Assembly: GCA_012103575.1 (NCBI GenBank)
Contig: WLWN01000001.1
Location: 1,740,538 to 1,804,537 of the forward strand
Direction: 5' to 3'
Length of the DNA stretch: 64,000 nucleotides
DNA from: Kiritimatiellia bacterium
GTDB lineage: Bacteria; Verrucomicrobiota; Kiritimatiellia; WLWN01
Program-made: the position numbers and the translations under genes
Notes under the pieces: generated by a model
What the model saw: the letters and a program-made list of their open reading frames with translations, nothing else
Databases searched by the model: none
What the model was told of the DNA's origin: nothing
In this document: in pieces, positions 52,977 through 62,570 of the stretch
Position numbering within the stretch: position 1 is the first letter of the stretch
How the letters are laid out: the number at the start of each line of letters is the position of its first letter

Positions 52977-54365
52977 ATGCTCTCATTACTCGATGTTAAA
53001 GCAAATATAGTAGCACCATTAGATCCGGACTTTTGTCCGGCTATTTTAGCTGTAAGGGCCTATCAAAAAGCTGTTTTAAACTCAGAGAAAGTACCCTTAA
53101 TTATTGCGCTTGAATCATCTAACGGACATATAAGCCGTTGGGAAGAAGACATCCTTGCTCTTGGCACAGGACATGACGCAGACACATTGCGTTATGTTGA
53201 ACGGCTTGTTAAATTTCTGTTGTGGGCTCGTGGAGGCTGGAAGATTTATATAGGAGGTCCTCCTCGGATTGGTGAATACATTCGCGATTGCTATGCGGAG
53301 CGTGGCGACCGCTTTTTTGATAGCCAGTTAATGAATCGTATCTATAATAAGCCTTTAGAGGTCGTTGTAACCACACCCGACAACGTGCCGGGCTCCAACG
53401 AAAGTGAGATGCCCTTAGGAGGACACCAAAAAGGATGCCGTATCGGTTTTGATTTGGGCGCCAGTGACTATAAATTAGCTGCCGTTAAAGACGGGGAGCT
53501 TCTTTATAGCGATGAAATACCTTGGAATCCTAAAGACGAACCGGATCCCGCATACCATTACAATCACATTCAGTCAGGCCTCGAAAAAGCTGCGTCGTAT
53601 CTTCCTCACGTAGATGCGATTGGAGGAAGCGCTGCAGGCGTCTATGTCAAAAATAAACCTATGGTTGCTTCTCTGTTTCGGTCTGTGCCCGAAGAGGACT
53701 TCGAAGAAAAAGTGAAACCCATATTTGTTCGCCTTCAGGAAAAATGGAACGTTCCCTTTGATATCATTAATGATGGTGAAGTAACTGCTTTAGCGGGAGC
53801 CTTATCCTTAAATAAAAATGGGATGCTGGGTATTGCGATGGGGTCTAGTCAAGCAGCTGGCTTTCTAAATCGAGCAGGAGATATTACCGGATGGCTAAAC
53901 GAATTGGCCTTTGCACCTGTTGACTTTAACCCCCAAGCCGTTGCCGATGAATGGTCCGGCGACGCAGGTGTCGGTGTGATGTATTTTTCACAACAAGCCG
54001 TCAACAAATTAGCTTTAGCCGCAGGCCTAACGTTCCCTTCAGACATGGAACTCCCGGAACGGCTTAAGAGCGTCCAAGAAAAAGCCAACCAAGGAGATGA
54101 AACGGCGGAAAAAATTTTTGAAACCATTGGTGTTTACTTGGGATATACGCTCCCCTATTATGCCATGTTTTATGAATACGACAATCTGCTTATTCTCGGC
54201 CGTGTGACATCTGGACGAGGGGGCGAAATTATTGTGGATAAAGCGCGAGACATTCTTAAAGAAGAATTTCCTGAATGGGCCCAAGACGTGGTATTACACG
54301 TTCCCGACGAAAAAAGTCGTAGAGTGGGACAAGCCGTAGCAGCGGCAAGTTTGCCAGTCGTGTAG
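52977..54365 (+). CDS. ROK-family (sugar kinase-like) protein
   Basis: The C-terminal two thirds has the ROK/actin ATPase fold: RIGFDLGASDYKLAAVKDG (phosphate 1), GGSAAGVYVKNKP, DIINDGEVTALAG (catalytic Asp region) and GIAMGSSQAAGF. The zinc motif of typical ROK repressors is not seen. About 150 N-terminal residues are not recognised. It is followed within 24 bases by a PIG-L deacetylase and then nagB, so an amino-sugar kinase role is a reasonable inference. Length 462 residues is longer than simple ROK kinases. Confidence 0.78.
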   Translation: MLSLLDVKANIVAPLDPDFCPAILAVRAYQKAVLNSEKVPLIIALESSNGHISRWEEDILALGTGHDADTLRYVERLVKFLLWARGGWKIYIGGPPRIGEYIRDCYAERGDRFFDSQLMNRIYNKPLEVVVTTPDNVPGSNESEMPLGGHQKGCRIGFDLGASDYKLAAVKDGELLYSDEIPWNPKDEPDPAYHYNHIQSGLEKAASYLPHVDAIGGSAAGVYVKNKPMVASLFRSVPEEDFEEKVKPIFVRLQEKWNVPFDIINDGEVTALAGALSLNKNGMLGIAMGSSQAAGFLNRAGDITGWLNELAFAPVDFNPQAVADEWSGDAGVGVMYFSQQAVNKLALAAGLTFPSDMELPERLKSVQEKANQGDETAEKIFETIGVYLGYTLPYYAMFYEYDNLLILGRVTSGRGGEIIVDKARDILKEEFPEWAQDVVLHVPDEKSRRVGQAVAAASLPVV

Positions 54366-54388
54366 ATGGCTAAAAGCGAGAAAAAACT

Positions 54389-55246
54389 GTGAACTTTTAT
54401 CATTCAACAGCATCAACGTTTATTGCCGATAACAAACCGATTGAAGAAGCCTTTGAACGTATAACGCATTTGGGCATAGGAGCCCATCAAGATGACCTAG
54501 AATTCATGGCTTTTCATGGAATCTTGTCGTGTTTTTACAAAAATGACCTGTGGTTTGGTGGCGTTACTTGTACCAACGGAGGCGGTAGTGCCCGGTCTGG
54601 AGCCTATGCCTCATATACCGACAAGGACATGATAGGAATACGCCGACACGAGCAAGAACAAGCCGCTTATGTCGGTCGTTACGGAATGATGGTACAATTG
54701 GATCACTCAAGCTCAGCAATAAAAGACTCCAACAACACTACGCTCCAAGAAGACCTTCAAAAAATATTATTAGCCACACAACCGTCTATCGTATACACCC
54801 ATAATCCCGCTGATAAGCATGACACGCATATAGGCGTCTTGGTTGCCGCTATTCGAGCCATCCGTTCCTTGTCGCCGGATCAGAGACCTCAAACCGTATA
54901 CGGTTGCGAGGTATGGCGTAGTTTAGATTGGATGCCCGATGAGCACAAAATCCTTCTTGATGTTGGGGGAAACGACAACCTGGCCATGTCATTAAACGGT
55001 CTTTTTGACTCTCAGATTGCTGGAGGAAAACGCTACGATCTAGCCACGCTGGGCCGAAGACGAGCAAACGCTACCTTTTTCTCATCCCATGCTACTGACG
55101 AAGCTGAACAACTTTGGTTTGCTATGGATTTATCGCCATTAGCCCACGATGATACACTAGATATCACAGAATATATAACCCGCTATCTTCAAAAGTTTGT
55201 AGACGATGTTAACCAAAAGCTAAATACCCAACTAGGCCGAGTTTAA
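54389..55246 (+). CDS. PIG-L family deacetylase
   Basis: Zinc-dependent N-deacetylase fold (LmbE-like). The metal site is visible as GIGAHQDDLEFMAFHGIL (A-H-x-D-D) and HNPADKHDTHIG (His ligand). The 285-residue protein starts at GTG. Known members remove acetyl groups from GlcNAc-containing substrates. Its place between a ROK protein and nagB suggests it deacetylates an amino-sugar (or its phosphate) to feed NagB. Confidence 0.85.
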   Translation: MNFYHSTASTFIADNKPIEEAFERITHLGIGAHQDDLEFMAFHGILSCFYKNDLWFGGVTCTNGGGSARSGAYASYTDKDMIGIRRHEQEQAAYVGRYGMMVQLDHSSSAIKDSNNTTLQEDLQKILLATQPSIVYTHNPADKHDTHIGVLVAAIRAIRSLSPDQRPQTVYGCEVWRSLDWMPDEHKILLDVGGNDNLAMSLNGLFDSQIAGGKRYDLATLGRRRANATFFSSHATDEAEQLWFAMDLSPLAHDDTLDITEYITRYLQKFVDDVNQKLNTQLGRV

Positions 55247-55266
55247 CATAATACGGATAGATTATT

Positions 55267-56049
55267 ATGGAAGTCATTATACAACCTGATCCTGGTTCTG
55301 GTAGCGTCTTGGCGGCTCAAATTATATCCAATCTTCTCAAAAGAAAACCCAATGCTGTCTTGGGACTCGCCACCGGGAATACCCCGCTTCGGCTATACAA
55401 AGAACTGATCGATATGTACAAAAGGGGCGAGATCGATTTTTCACGCGTGACGACTTTTAATCTAGATGAATATGTCGGGTTGCCCTGTGACCATCCGGCC
55501 TCTTATAACTATTTTATGTATGAGAATTTCTTTAAGCACGTGAATATTCCTAAAAACCAAATACACATACCTGACGGAGCGGTCGAAGATATACCTGCTT
55601 TTTGTCTGGCCTATGAACAGGCGATTAAAGATGCCGGAGGGATCGATCTTCAACTTTTAGGAATAGGCAGAGATGGGCATATTGGGTTTAATGAACCGGT
55701 CTCCTCTCTTTCCTCTCGAACGCGTATCAAAACGTTGATGGAACAAACCCTCAAAGATAATGAAACTTTCTTTGAGAGAGAAGACCACATTCCTCATCAT
55801 GTTATTACCATGGGTATTGGAACCGTCATGGAAAGCGGAAGCATCCTCCTGCTTGCATTTGGAACGGGAAAAGCGCATTCCATTGCCCAAACCGTCGAGG
55901 GTCCTTTAACGGCGATGGTCCCTGCTTCTATCTTGCAACTTCATCCTCATGCTAAAATCATTTTGGATAAAGATGCGGCGACACACCTAAGCCGAGCCGC
56001 CTATTATCAAACGACCTACGACGGAAAGCCCGACTGGCAAAAATTCTGA
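55267..56049 (+). CDS. nagB: Glucosamine-6-phosphate deaminase
   Basis: Converts glucosamine 6-phosphate to fructose 6-phosphate and ammonia. The 260-residue protein shows LATGNTPLRLYKELI, FNLDEYVGL (Asp), and GIGRDGHIGFNEP (Asp/His/Glu catalytic group), all typical of NagB. No nagA-type deacetylase is near; the PIG-L gene immediately upstream could substitute. It lies 90 bases before thrC. Confidence 0.94.
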   Translation: MEVIIQPDPGSGSVLAAQIISNLLKRKPNAVLGLATGNTPLRLYKELIDMYKRGEIDFSRVTTFNLDEYVGLPCDHPASYNYFMYENFFKHVNIPKNQIHIPDGAVEDIPAFCLAYEQAIKDAGGIDLQLLGIGRDGHIGFNEPVSSLSSRTRIKTLMEQTLKDNETFFEREDHIPHHVITMGIGTVMESGSILLLAFGTGKAHSIAQTVEGPLTAMVPASILQLHPHAKIILDKDAATHLSRAAYYQTTYDGKPDWQKF

Positions 56050-56633
56050 GAGGGTGCCTTCCGTTGCCTTCCTGTCGTTAGATAATACGCTTGTTCGCCG
56101 TGAGGGAATAGGTGTTCAAAATTTTATGAGAGGAGCATATGATGTACATGGACGGCTATACATGTGTTGTGTGTGAACAAACCTTTCCTGTGGACCTTAA
56201 AGGCTATACGTGCACGTCCTGCGGTGGAAATTTAGATGTTACGTATGATTACGCGCGTCTAAAAAAAGATCGAGGGCTAGAAAAGCTGTTTGTGAATACG
56301 CAAAAAGGAATCTTTCGCTATCTCGATTTATTGCCGATCAATGATCCCCAAAAGATAACCCCGTTATGCGTTGGCAACACACCATTGTACAAAGTAAAAC
56401 GACTCGCTGAACCGATTGGATTAAAACATGTATACCTCAAGGATGACGGACTTAACCCCAGTGGTTCTTTTAAAGATCGTGCAAGCGCTATTGTTCTTAG
56501 CCGAGCGCTTGAAATAGGTGTGGGTGTTATTGGCCAGTGCAGGCACAGGCAACGCAGGGAGCTCAATGGCTTGTATGGCGGCTAGAGCATTTAACGATTA
56601 AAATGCCTCTCTAGAAGATCTATACTCCATGAC

Positions 56634-57047
56634 ATGAGTATAGCAACAGCAGAAATCCGGCGGCGTGCGATAGATGCCTACAAAATGGGCAAAGGTTCCC
56701 AGACCGATATCGCATCTTCTTATCGTGTAGATCTTAGAACGTTTCAGCGTGGGCTCTCTCGTTTCAACGAAACCGGACAGACCGCTCCCCGACCGCGTGG
56801 GCATCGTCAGGCCCTCTACAGCGGAAAGCAGCTCAAGGCGTTGGCTCAACTGGGGGGCAAACATCCCGATGCAACGCTTGAAGAACTCAAGAACATGAGC
56901 GGCGTGAAGGGGTCGATCATGGCCGTACAGCGGGCGTTGAATCGGTTGGGCTGCCGGTATAAAAGAAACGCTTCACGCCAGCGAGCAAGACCAGGCGGAT
57001 GTAAATCTCTTGAGAAAGCAGTGGATCCAAGAGGTGGCCAAACTTGA
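56634..57047 (+). CDS. IS630 transposase, N-terminal frame (copy 2)
   Basis: A 137-residue HTH region starting MSIATAEIRRRAIDAYKMGK, nearly identical to that of copy 1 (TDIASS instead of ADIASS). It ends in a frame different from the catalytic ORF, which overlaps it by 38 bases. Both copies have the same frame relationship. Confidence 0.85.
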   Translation: MSIATAEIRRRAIDAYKMGKGSQTDIASSYRVDLRTFQRGLSRFNETGQTAPRPRGHRQALYSGKQLKALAQLGGKHPDATLEELKNMSGVKGSIMAVQRALNRLGCRYKRNASRQRARPGGCKSLEKAVDPRGGQT

Positions 57048-57579
57048 TCCAAGTCGCCTTGTCTTTATTGATGAATCCGGGGCGAAAACGAATATGACTC
57101 GTCTGGGGGGCCGGGCGTTGGGCGGGAACAGGCTTTTTGCCAAAACGCCTTATGGACATTGGTGTACCACCACCTTGATTTCTTCGGTCCGCCTGGACAG
57201 AACAACAGCGGCCATGGAGGGGGAGGGGGAGGGGGCGACAGAGACGGCTGTTTTTGGAGAATATATTCGCCGGGTTTTTCTCCCGACTCTTTCACCTGAA
57301 GACATCGTCATCATGGACAATCTTCGCGTCCATCACAATCCCAAGGTCATTGAATTCATTGAGTCATGTGGGGCCCATGTAAGATTCCTTCCACCCTATA
57401 GCCCCGATTCCAACCCCATTGAAAAAATATGGGGCAAGATAAAGAATCGGTTGGGCAGCCTTACAGCCCGCAGTCAGCAGGAACTATCTGAAGCGATCAC
57501 ACAAGCGTTCGAAGAGGTTTCTCCCGACGAGGTAATCGGTTGGTTTTCTTCGTGCTACATCGCGACACCTCAATCGTGA
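57010..57579 (+). CDS. IS630 transposase, catalytic frame (copy 2)
   Basis: A 189-residue DDE domain with FIDESGAKTNM, VIMDNLRVHHN and YSPDSNPIEKIWGKIK. Compared with copy 1 it has seven substitutions and an extra Glu-Gly in the acidic EGEGEG stretch. High similarity suggests recent transposition. Confidence 0.88.
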   Translation: MRKQWIQEVAKLDPSRLVFIDESGAKTNMTRLGGRALGGNRLFAKTPYGHWCTTTLISSVRLDRTTAAMEGEGEGATETAVFGEYIRRVFLPTLSPEDIVIMDNLRVHHNPKVIEFIESCGAHVRFLPPYSPDSNPIEKIWGKIKNRLGSLTARSQQELSEAITQAFEEVSPDEVIGWFSSCYIATPQS

Positions 57580-58457
57580 AGCGCTCTAGTGTGGGGGCGT
57601 CTTGCATTGTCTTTATTCCCGAAAAAGCGCCAGAAGCTAAAATGGCACAGCTATTAGTTTTTGGTGCCCAGGTTCTTGCTGTGCGAGGAGCGTATGATGA
57701 TGCCTATGATTTATGTGAGCAGGTATGTGAAGAAAAGGGATGGTACAATCGAAATACAGGATACAATCCCTTTACACGTGAAGGAAAAAAAACGTGTAGT
57801 TTTGAGGTCTGCGAACAGCTTGGCTGGCGAGTCCCGGACCGTATTGTCGTTCCAGTAGGCGACGAAAACATTATTAGCGGTATATGGAAAGGATTAAAGG
57901 ATCTCTATGCGGTTGGGTTAATTGATCGCTTACCCAAGGTCGATTGCGCACAGGCAACAGGTAGTTCAGCGATTACACAGGCCATAGATCTTTTTCGAAA
58001 AAAACAGGGAGAACCTCTTTCAGGAGGGTGGAGGAAGATTCGTATTGAACCGGTTCAAGCGACAACCCTTGCTGACTCTATTTCTGTAGATATTCCGCGT
58101 GACGGACTAGCCGCTATGCGTGCTGTTATTGAAGCCGTCTCGGTTTCTGATGAGGAACTTCTTACAACCATTCCCGAATTAGCCCAACGAGCAGGTATAT
58201 TCTCTGAGCCTTCTAGCGCCGCCACGTACGCGGCCCTCAAAAAAATGGTTGAAGAAAAGAAAGTTGATCCGGAAGAGCGGATTGTTTGTTTAATTACAGG
58301 AAATGGCCTCAAGGATATTGCGAGCGCTCGTAAGGCAGCTAATCAGCCAATTGTCATAGACCCAGAACCCACTGCTGAGTACTAATCCAGCAAAAACGAT
58401 CCCTGCAAAAGCCGCAAAGCCCGGTCCATACACCGCAAAGGGCCAACTGCTCACGGT

Positions 58458-58871
58458 CTATACCTGTAACGTGGGTTCCTTTTCGTTCTGTAAAAATCTT
58501 TTTATACGCTGAACCGTCTTGTTCAGATCTGCCGGGGCGGTTTCAATGCGAATTGTTTCTTTGCTTTGAGTTTCCAATATGAGGAACCCTTCTTTTTCAG
58601 TAGCACGATTGCGTGCACCCACAGATGTGGGAGACTCAGTAGCCTGAAAGATATCTGCCACATCAGTAACAACAAATTCTTTACTGGTAAACATCCCCAT
58701 CAAACGTTTGTCTACAGAACAATCGGTGCCTCCGGCATGATCGCGCGAGAATTTCAATAGATGAATTGGACACAGAGCGGATAAAATGATCGCAAACAAA
58801 AGGGGAGAGGCCCCTGCGAGAAGGGCCTTTACCCGGTTTGCTATAGGAATGGGTTTGCCTTGCTGTTCCAT
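58458..58871 (-). CDS. Small membrane protein of unknown function
   Basis: A 137-residue protein with a basic N-terminus and one clear membrane segment (about residues 15-38, LLAGASPLLFAIILSALCPI). The soluble part has VDKRLMGMFTSKEFVVTDVADIF and the C-terminal helix DLNKTVQRIKRFLQNE. The family is not recognised. The gene is transcribed toward the thrC pseudogene. The start codon is an ATG at the limit of the visible open frame, with no strong binding site. Confidence 0.6.
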   Translation of the reverse strand: MEQQGKPIPIANRVKALLAGASPLLFAIILSALCPIHLLKFSRDHAGGTDCSVDKRLMGMFTSKEFVVTDVADIFQATESPTSVGARNRATEKEGFLILETQSKETIRIETAPADLNKTVQRIKRFLQNEKEPTLQV

Positions 58872-59213
58872 TATAATGCTCTTAACCGATTAATTTTTTT
58901 GGTTCTCCAAAAAATCTATGTATAATAAGTAACGGAAAAAGAAAGGAAAGTAAAGATAAGGTATTATCGACGAAGTTGCCCACAGCCCCGCCTGATGGAC
59001 GGGGCGGTATGATTCCGCCCTACAGGCGGAGATCAAATATGGTACCTGGAAAAGATATACCGAACCGAGTTTTATAAAAAACGGCTTATTGCTTTACTCG
59101 CTATCGCCTAAGTGACGTGCTGTTTCCCAGTGAAGAGCAAGCCAGTCACGGTTCGGTGTGGTTACCTCTTGTATAAAATTTAGGCTTTCCTGCAATCTGA
59201 CCTCTATCGGTTC
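58872..59213. other. 342-bp intergenic region with a REP-like pair
   Basis: Two GC-rich hairpins lie together at 58985-59030: GCCCCG...CGGGGC and TCCGCCCTACAGGCGGA. They resemble the REP-type palindromes in the TA-bounded MITE, though the sequences differ. No gene is found. The region separates two minus-strand genes. Confidence 0.55.
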
Positions 59214-61142
59214 CTAATTTTTTTCGGTGGCTAAAAGGTCGATGGGAATTTCTTTTACAAACCGAGATGGGGAATAATAGATAACACCCCCGTCTCGCGC
59301 TCGGCGCGATTCGGGAACACATAAGTAAAGCTCATCTTTGGCTCGAGTTGATGCTACATAAAATAATCTGCGTTCTTCTGCCTCGCCACCGCCATCTTCT
59401 AATGATCGGACTGAAGGAAACATCCCGTCGGCTAACCACAAGATAAATACAACCTTCCATTCCAATCCTTTAGCTTGATGAATGGTGCTCAATCGTATGG
59501 CATTATCATCGCCGTCTTTTTGAAGCTCTGTATCTATATTTGTCATCAGGGCCATCTCGCTTAAAAAGTGTTCGTTATTTTCAAAATCCGTTGTATAGGT
59601 AATTAATTCCTCAATATCTTCCATTCGACGATGATAGTTATCAAATGTTTCGACGGCGTATCGGTCATAAAAAGTTTTGATATACCGACAAATAATTTCA
59701 CCGGGATCTTCAGAGAGATTTTCTTTATAATACGCCTCCAAGATAGGCTCGATGGGCTTCCAGGCACCTTGCGAAGCGGCTGGCAATCCTTGGCGAAGAA
59801 GATCCCGATGGTCATTGTTATGTGCTTCAAAACGATTCTCCAGTTTGTTCCAAATTTTACCAGCTGTCTTTTTTCCCACCCGTGGCAATAACGTTAATAA
59901 ACGAACAAAGGCCAATTCATCACTTGGTTGTTCAAGTATCCGGAGAATGCTGCACACATCTTTAATATGGGCTTGTTCGAAGAAACGTACGCCGGACGTG
60001 ATTTGATATGGAATCCGTTGTTGCGTACATTCAAGCTGAAGTTCCATGGCTTGATAATGGGACCGATAAAGAATGGCTATATCGTGCATGGCATACCCCG
60101 CAACGCGCAAACACATAATTTGATTAATAACAAACTGGGCTTGTTCATGGCCATCGTATAGTTTTGAAAGAAAGGGTTTTTTGTGGCCTTCACGCACGGC
60201 TCTAAGTTGTTTTTGAAATTGGTTCGGGTTTCCCGCAATACATGCATTGGCCACTTCAAGAATTTCTGGGACACTCCGATAATTGGTTTCTAGCTTGTAA
60301 ATCTGTGTGTCGGGATACCGTTCAGGAAAGGAAATGATGTTTTTATAATCGGCGCCTCGCCAAGAATAGATGCTTTGAAAGTCGTCGCCGACCACCAATA
60401 AATTGCGATGCTGGGCGGCTATCAAATCAATCCATTTCGCCTGAATTTTGTTGGTGTCTTGGTATTCATCAACGAGTACATATAAGAAACGATCCTGATA
60501 CCGCGCAAGGATGTCTGGGTGTTCATTGAAAAGGGTAAGACCATTGCTCAGTAAGTCATCAAAATCCATGGCGTTTATCTCACGCTTTTTCTTACTGTAA
60601 ACGCGATGGACTTGGATGATGTCCTCAACATTCACGGGATGATGTTCAAATTGCTCTGTTGCTATCTGTTCGACCGAGGCATCTCGGCCTGAGGCAAGAC
60701 TAAACAGACTTAAGAGGACATCGGGTTTGGGAAACTGTTTGCCAAGGACACCCAGTTCTTCTGCACCAGAACGAACGAGGCTACGCGCATCATCTTGGTC
60801 TAGAATCGTATAGTCGTTCCCATAATCAAGAGCGTCTGCATGTCGACGCAAAAGCCGGTTAGCCATGTGGTGAAACGTTCCCCCCCATAACCCACTAACG
60901 GATTCCCCTGCAAGAGCCCGTGCGCGATCCAACATTTCTTGTGCCGCACGATTGGTGAACGTAAGCAGTAAAATTCGATCGGACGATATACCTTGGTGAG
61001 CAAGAGAGGCTACGCGATAGGTCAATGTACGTGTTTTCCCTGTACCGGCGGCGGCTAAAATTAAGACAGGTCCATCCGAAGCCTGAACCGCCGCTTGTTG
61101 TTCGGTGTTTAGGTCCTTTTCAAAGTCGATAGATGTCATCAT
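59214..61142 (-). CDS. UvrD/Rep-family ATP-dependent DNA helicase
   Basis: SF1A 3'-5' helicase for repair or replication restart. The 642-residue protein has LNTEQQAAVQASDGPVLILA (Q motif), AAAGTGKTRTLTYR (Walker A), LVDEYQDTNKIQ (motif II), GDDFQSIYSWRGAD, LETNYRSV, STIHQAKGLEWKVVF and RRLFYVASTRAKDELYL. The ATG pair at 61142/61139 is preferred to an upstream TTG. It is shorter than UvrD/PcrA (about 720) at its C-terminus. A second helicase of the same family is fused to EndoQ at 43.8 kb. Confidence 0.93.
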   Translation of the reverse strand: MMTSIDFEKDLNTEQQAAVQASDGPVLILAAAGTGKTRTLTYRVASLAHQGISSDRILLLTFTNRAAQEMLDRARALAGESVSGLWGGTFHHMANRLLRRHADALDYGNDYTILDQDDARSLVRSGAEELGVLGKQFPKPDVLLSLFSLASGRDASVEQIATEQFEHHPVNVEDIIQVHRVYSKKKREINAMDFDDLLSNGLTLFNEHPDILARYQDRFLYVLVDEYQDTNKIQAKWIDLIAAQHRNLLVVGDDFQSIYSWRGADYKNIISFPERYPDTQIYKLETNYRSVPEILEVANACIAGNPNQFQKQLRAVREGHKKPFLSKLYDGHEQAQFVINQIMCLRVAGYAMHDIAILYRSHYQAMELQLECTQQRIPYQITSGVRFFEQAHIKDVCSILRILEQPSDELAFVRLLTLLPRVGKKTAGKIWNKLENRFEAHNNDHRDLLRQGLPAASQGAWKPIEPILEAYYKENLSEDPGEIICRYIKTFYDRYAVETFDNYHRRMEDIEELITYTTDFENNEHFLSEMALMTNIDTELQKDGDDNAIRLSTIHQAKGLEWKVVFILWLADGMFPSVRSLEDGGGEAEERRLFYVASTRAKDELYLCVPESRRARDGGVIYYSPSRFVKEIPIDLLATEKN

Positions 61143-61184
61143 AAAGTACAAGTGGGGTTCTGCTGCGCGATGCTTTTTGTTGGT

Positions 61185-62570
61185 TCAACGTGTTGAACCC
61201 TTTTCAGGTGTTATGCTCAGTGCAGGATCGTGTTTGCGTTTAATCAAGTCTTGTAGAGAGGACTGTTCTAGCGCCTTTTCTAACCCTTCATCGATACGTG
61301 TCAAGGCTTCTTCAACCGGTTCGGCGAGTATGTGAATCCCCAACGTTTCGGGTTTTACCCCATCGTGAATAATAACGTCGAAGATTTCTTTTGCTTGAAT
61401 GGCATCGGGTGTACGCGTCAGGACATATGAATTCGTTTTATCGGAGGTTCCAACAATGAATCCTGCTCGTTTAAGAATGTCGACGACTTGATTGAGCAAG
61501 CGAATAGAAATACATTTCTGTTTTGCGTACTGGTCTCCATTGAAACGATCCGTCCCATATGCCATGCTCTCTCCTACTTGCGTCATGATCGCGAGTGCTA
61601 GTTTTAACTTTGTGCGAGCGCTGGCTCTGGCCGCTCCGCTTTCCACTTCAAACGTCGAAGCATTCTGAACCGCAAACGCAACCTCAACGCCAAACAAAAC
61701 AATGATCCAGCACGTATACAGCCAAAATAAAAAGATGGGAATCGTTGCAAAGGTTCCAAATAATTGGTTGTATTTAAAAACGCCTATTTGCGTGGATACA
61801 TAAAATTTTTGCCATCCTAACCAAAGTAATCCGCCGACCAAACCACTTATCATTGTCGGGATGAAACGAACGCGTGTGTTGGGCATAAAGGCATATAAAA
61901 AGCTAAAGGCGAGCCACGCAGAAAGAAGAGGGGCTATCTTTAAAAAAGAGGTGGAGATAATCTGCGAGATGGCCAATTTCCCTGTAAACGTATCGATAGA
62001 AAACGAAGTGGCTGCCATGATGAAAAAAGAGACCACCACAACGGTGCTGATATAATCTTTTACTTTTCGAATAAAATTTCTGGGCGTGGCAACCGCCCAA
62101 ACACGATTAAAGGACGCTTCGACACTTCCAATCATAACGATGACCGTTGACAGCAAAAGGAAGAAAGCAGATCCGCCTAATGCCAAGTAATTAGCATTTT
62201 CGACAATCCTCAAGATATCTTCCACAAACGCCTGAAATTGTTCGGGCATCACGGTCATTTTTTCATGAAGCCACGTGATCGCTTTATCTTCCGAACCCAG
62301 TCCCTTCCAAATAGAAAATACAAAAGCGAGAAAGGGAACCAGCGACATGAGCGTTGTAAAGGTTAAGGCCGCCGCTTGTAGTGACAACTCGTCTTCAAGA
62401 AAGCCTCTCACGACCAAATGCCCAACCCGTATGCCACGTACCCATAACCGTTTTAAACGGGGAGCAGAAGGCAGATCAATGTCCCAAACATCATGAACAA
62501 CAAATTCTCGTATCCGCCTCCACCCTGTTTTTCGGTTGTCTTTGATTTTAGGCTTCGATTTTTTTTTCAT
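61185..62570 (-). CDS. YihY/RNase BN-family inner-membrane protein
   Basis: Multi-pass membrane protein of the YihY (BrkB) family; the old RNase BN label is not supported by known activity. The 461-residue protein has six hydrophobic segments over about residues 50-300, with the family landmark LQAAALTFTTLMSLVPFLAFVF near the first, and PNTRVRFIPTMISGLVGGLLW in the middle. The C-terminal 150 residues form a soluble domain with a winged-helix-like part (RLLNQVVDILKRAGFIVG). Its 5' end overlaps the NUDIX gene by 23 bases. Confidence 0.9.
   Translation of the reverse strand: MKKKSKPKIKDNRKTGWRRIREFVVHDVWDIDLPSAPRLKRLWVRGIRVGHLVVRGFLEDELSLQAAALTFTTLMSLVPFLAFVFSIWKGLGSEDKAITWLHEKMTVMPEQFQAFVEDILRIVENANYLALGGSAFFLLLSTVIVMIGSVEASFNRVWAVATPRNFIRKVKDYISTVVVVSFFIMAATSFSIDTFTGKLAISQIISTSFLKIAPLLSAWLAFSFLYAFMPNTRVRFIPTMISGLVGGLLWLGWQKFYVSTQIGVFKYNQLFGTFATIPIFLFWLYTCWIIVLFGVEVAFAVQNASTFEVESGAARASARTKLKLALAIMTQVGESMAYGTDRFNGDQYAKQKCISIRLLNQVVDILKRAGFIVGTSDKTNSYVLTRTPDAIQAKEIFDVIIHDGVKPETLGIHILAEPVEEALTRIDEGLEKALEQSSLQDLIKRKHDPALSITPEKGSTR

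Larger units (their letters stand above)
56583..57588 (+). mobile_element. IS630-family insertion sequence, copy 2 (in thrC)
   Basis: A 1,006-bp element including TA at both ends, with inverted ends TAGAGCATTTAACGATTAA and TAGAGCGCTTCACGATTGA. It carries the same two transposase frames as copy 1 in opposite window orientation. The TA duplication can be read directly from the restored thrC sequence. Confidence 0.93.
56139..58385 (+). pseudogene. thrC: Threonine synthase, broken by a 1-bp insertion and IS630
   Basis: PLP enzyme of the last step of threonine synthesis. The first part has a CVVC/CTSC zinc ribbon and the PLP lysine in NPSGSFKDRAS. An extra G near 56532 shifts the frame just before IASAGTGNAGSSMACMAA. 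IS630 copy 2 then sits at a TA inside the next Ser codon; removing the IS and one TA gives MAASVGASCIVFIPEKAPEAK in frame. The rest (57589-58385) is intact, including VPVGDENIISGIWKGL and SEPSSAATYAAL. Two independent lesions mean the copy is non-functional. The restored length is about 415 residues. Confidence 0.92.
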
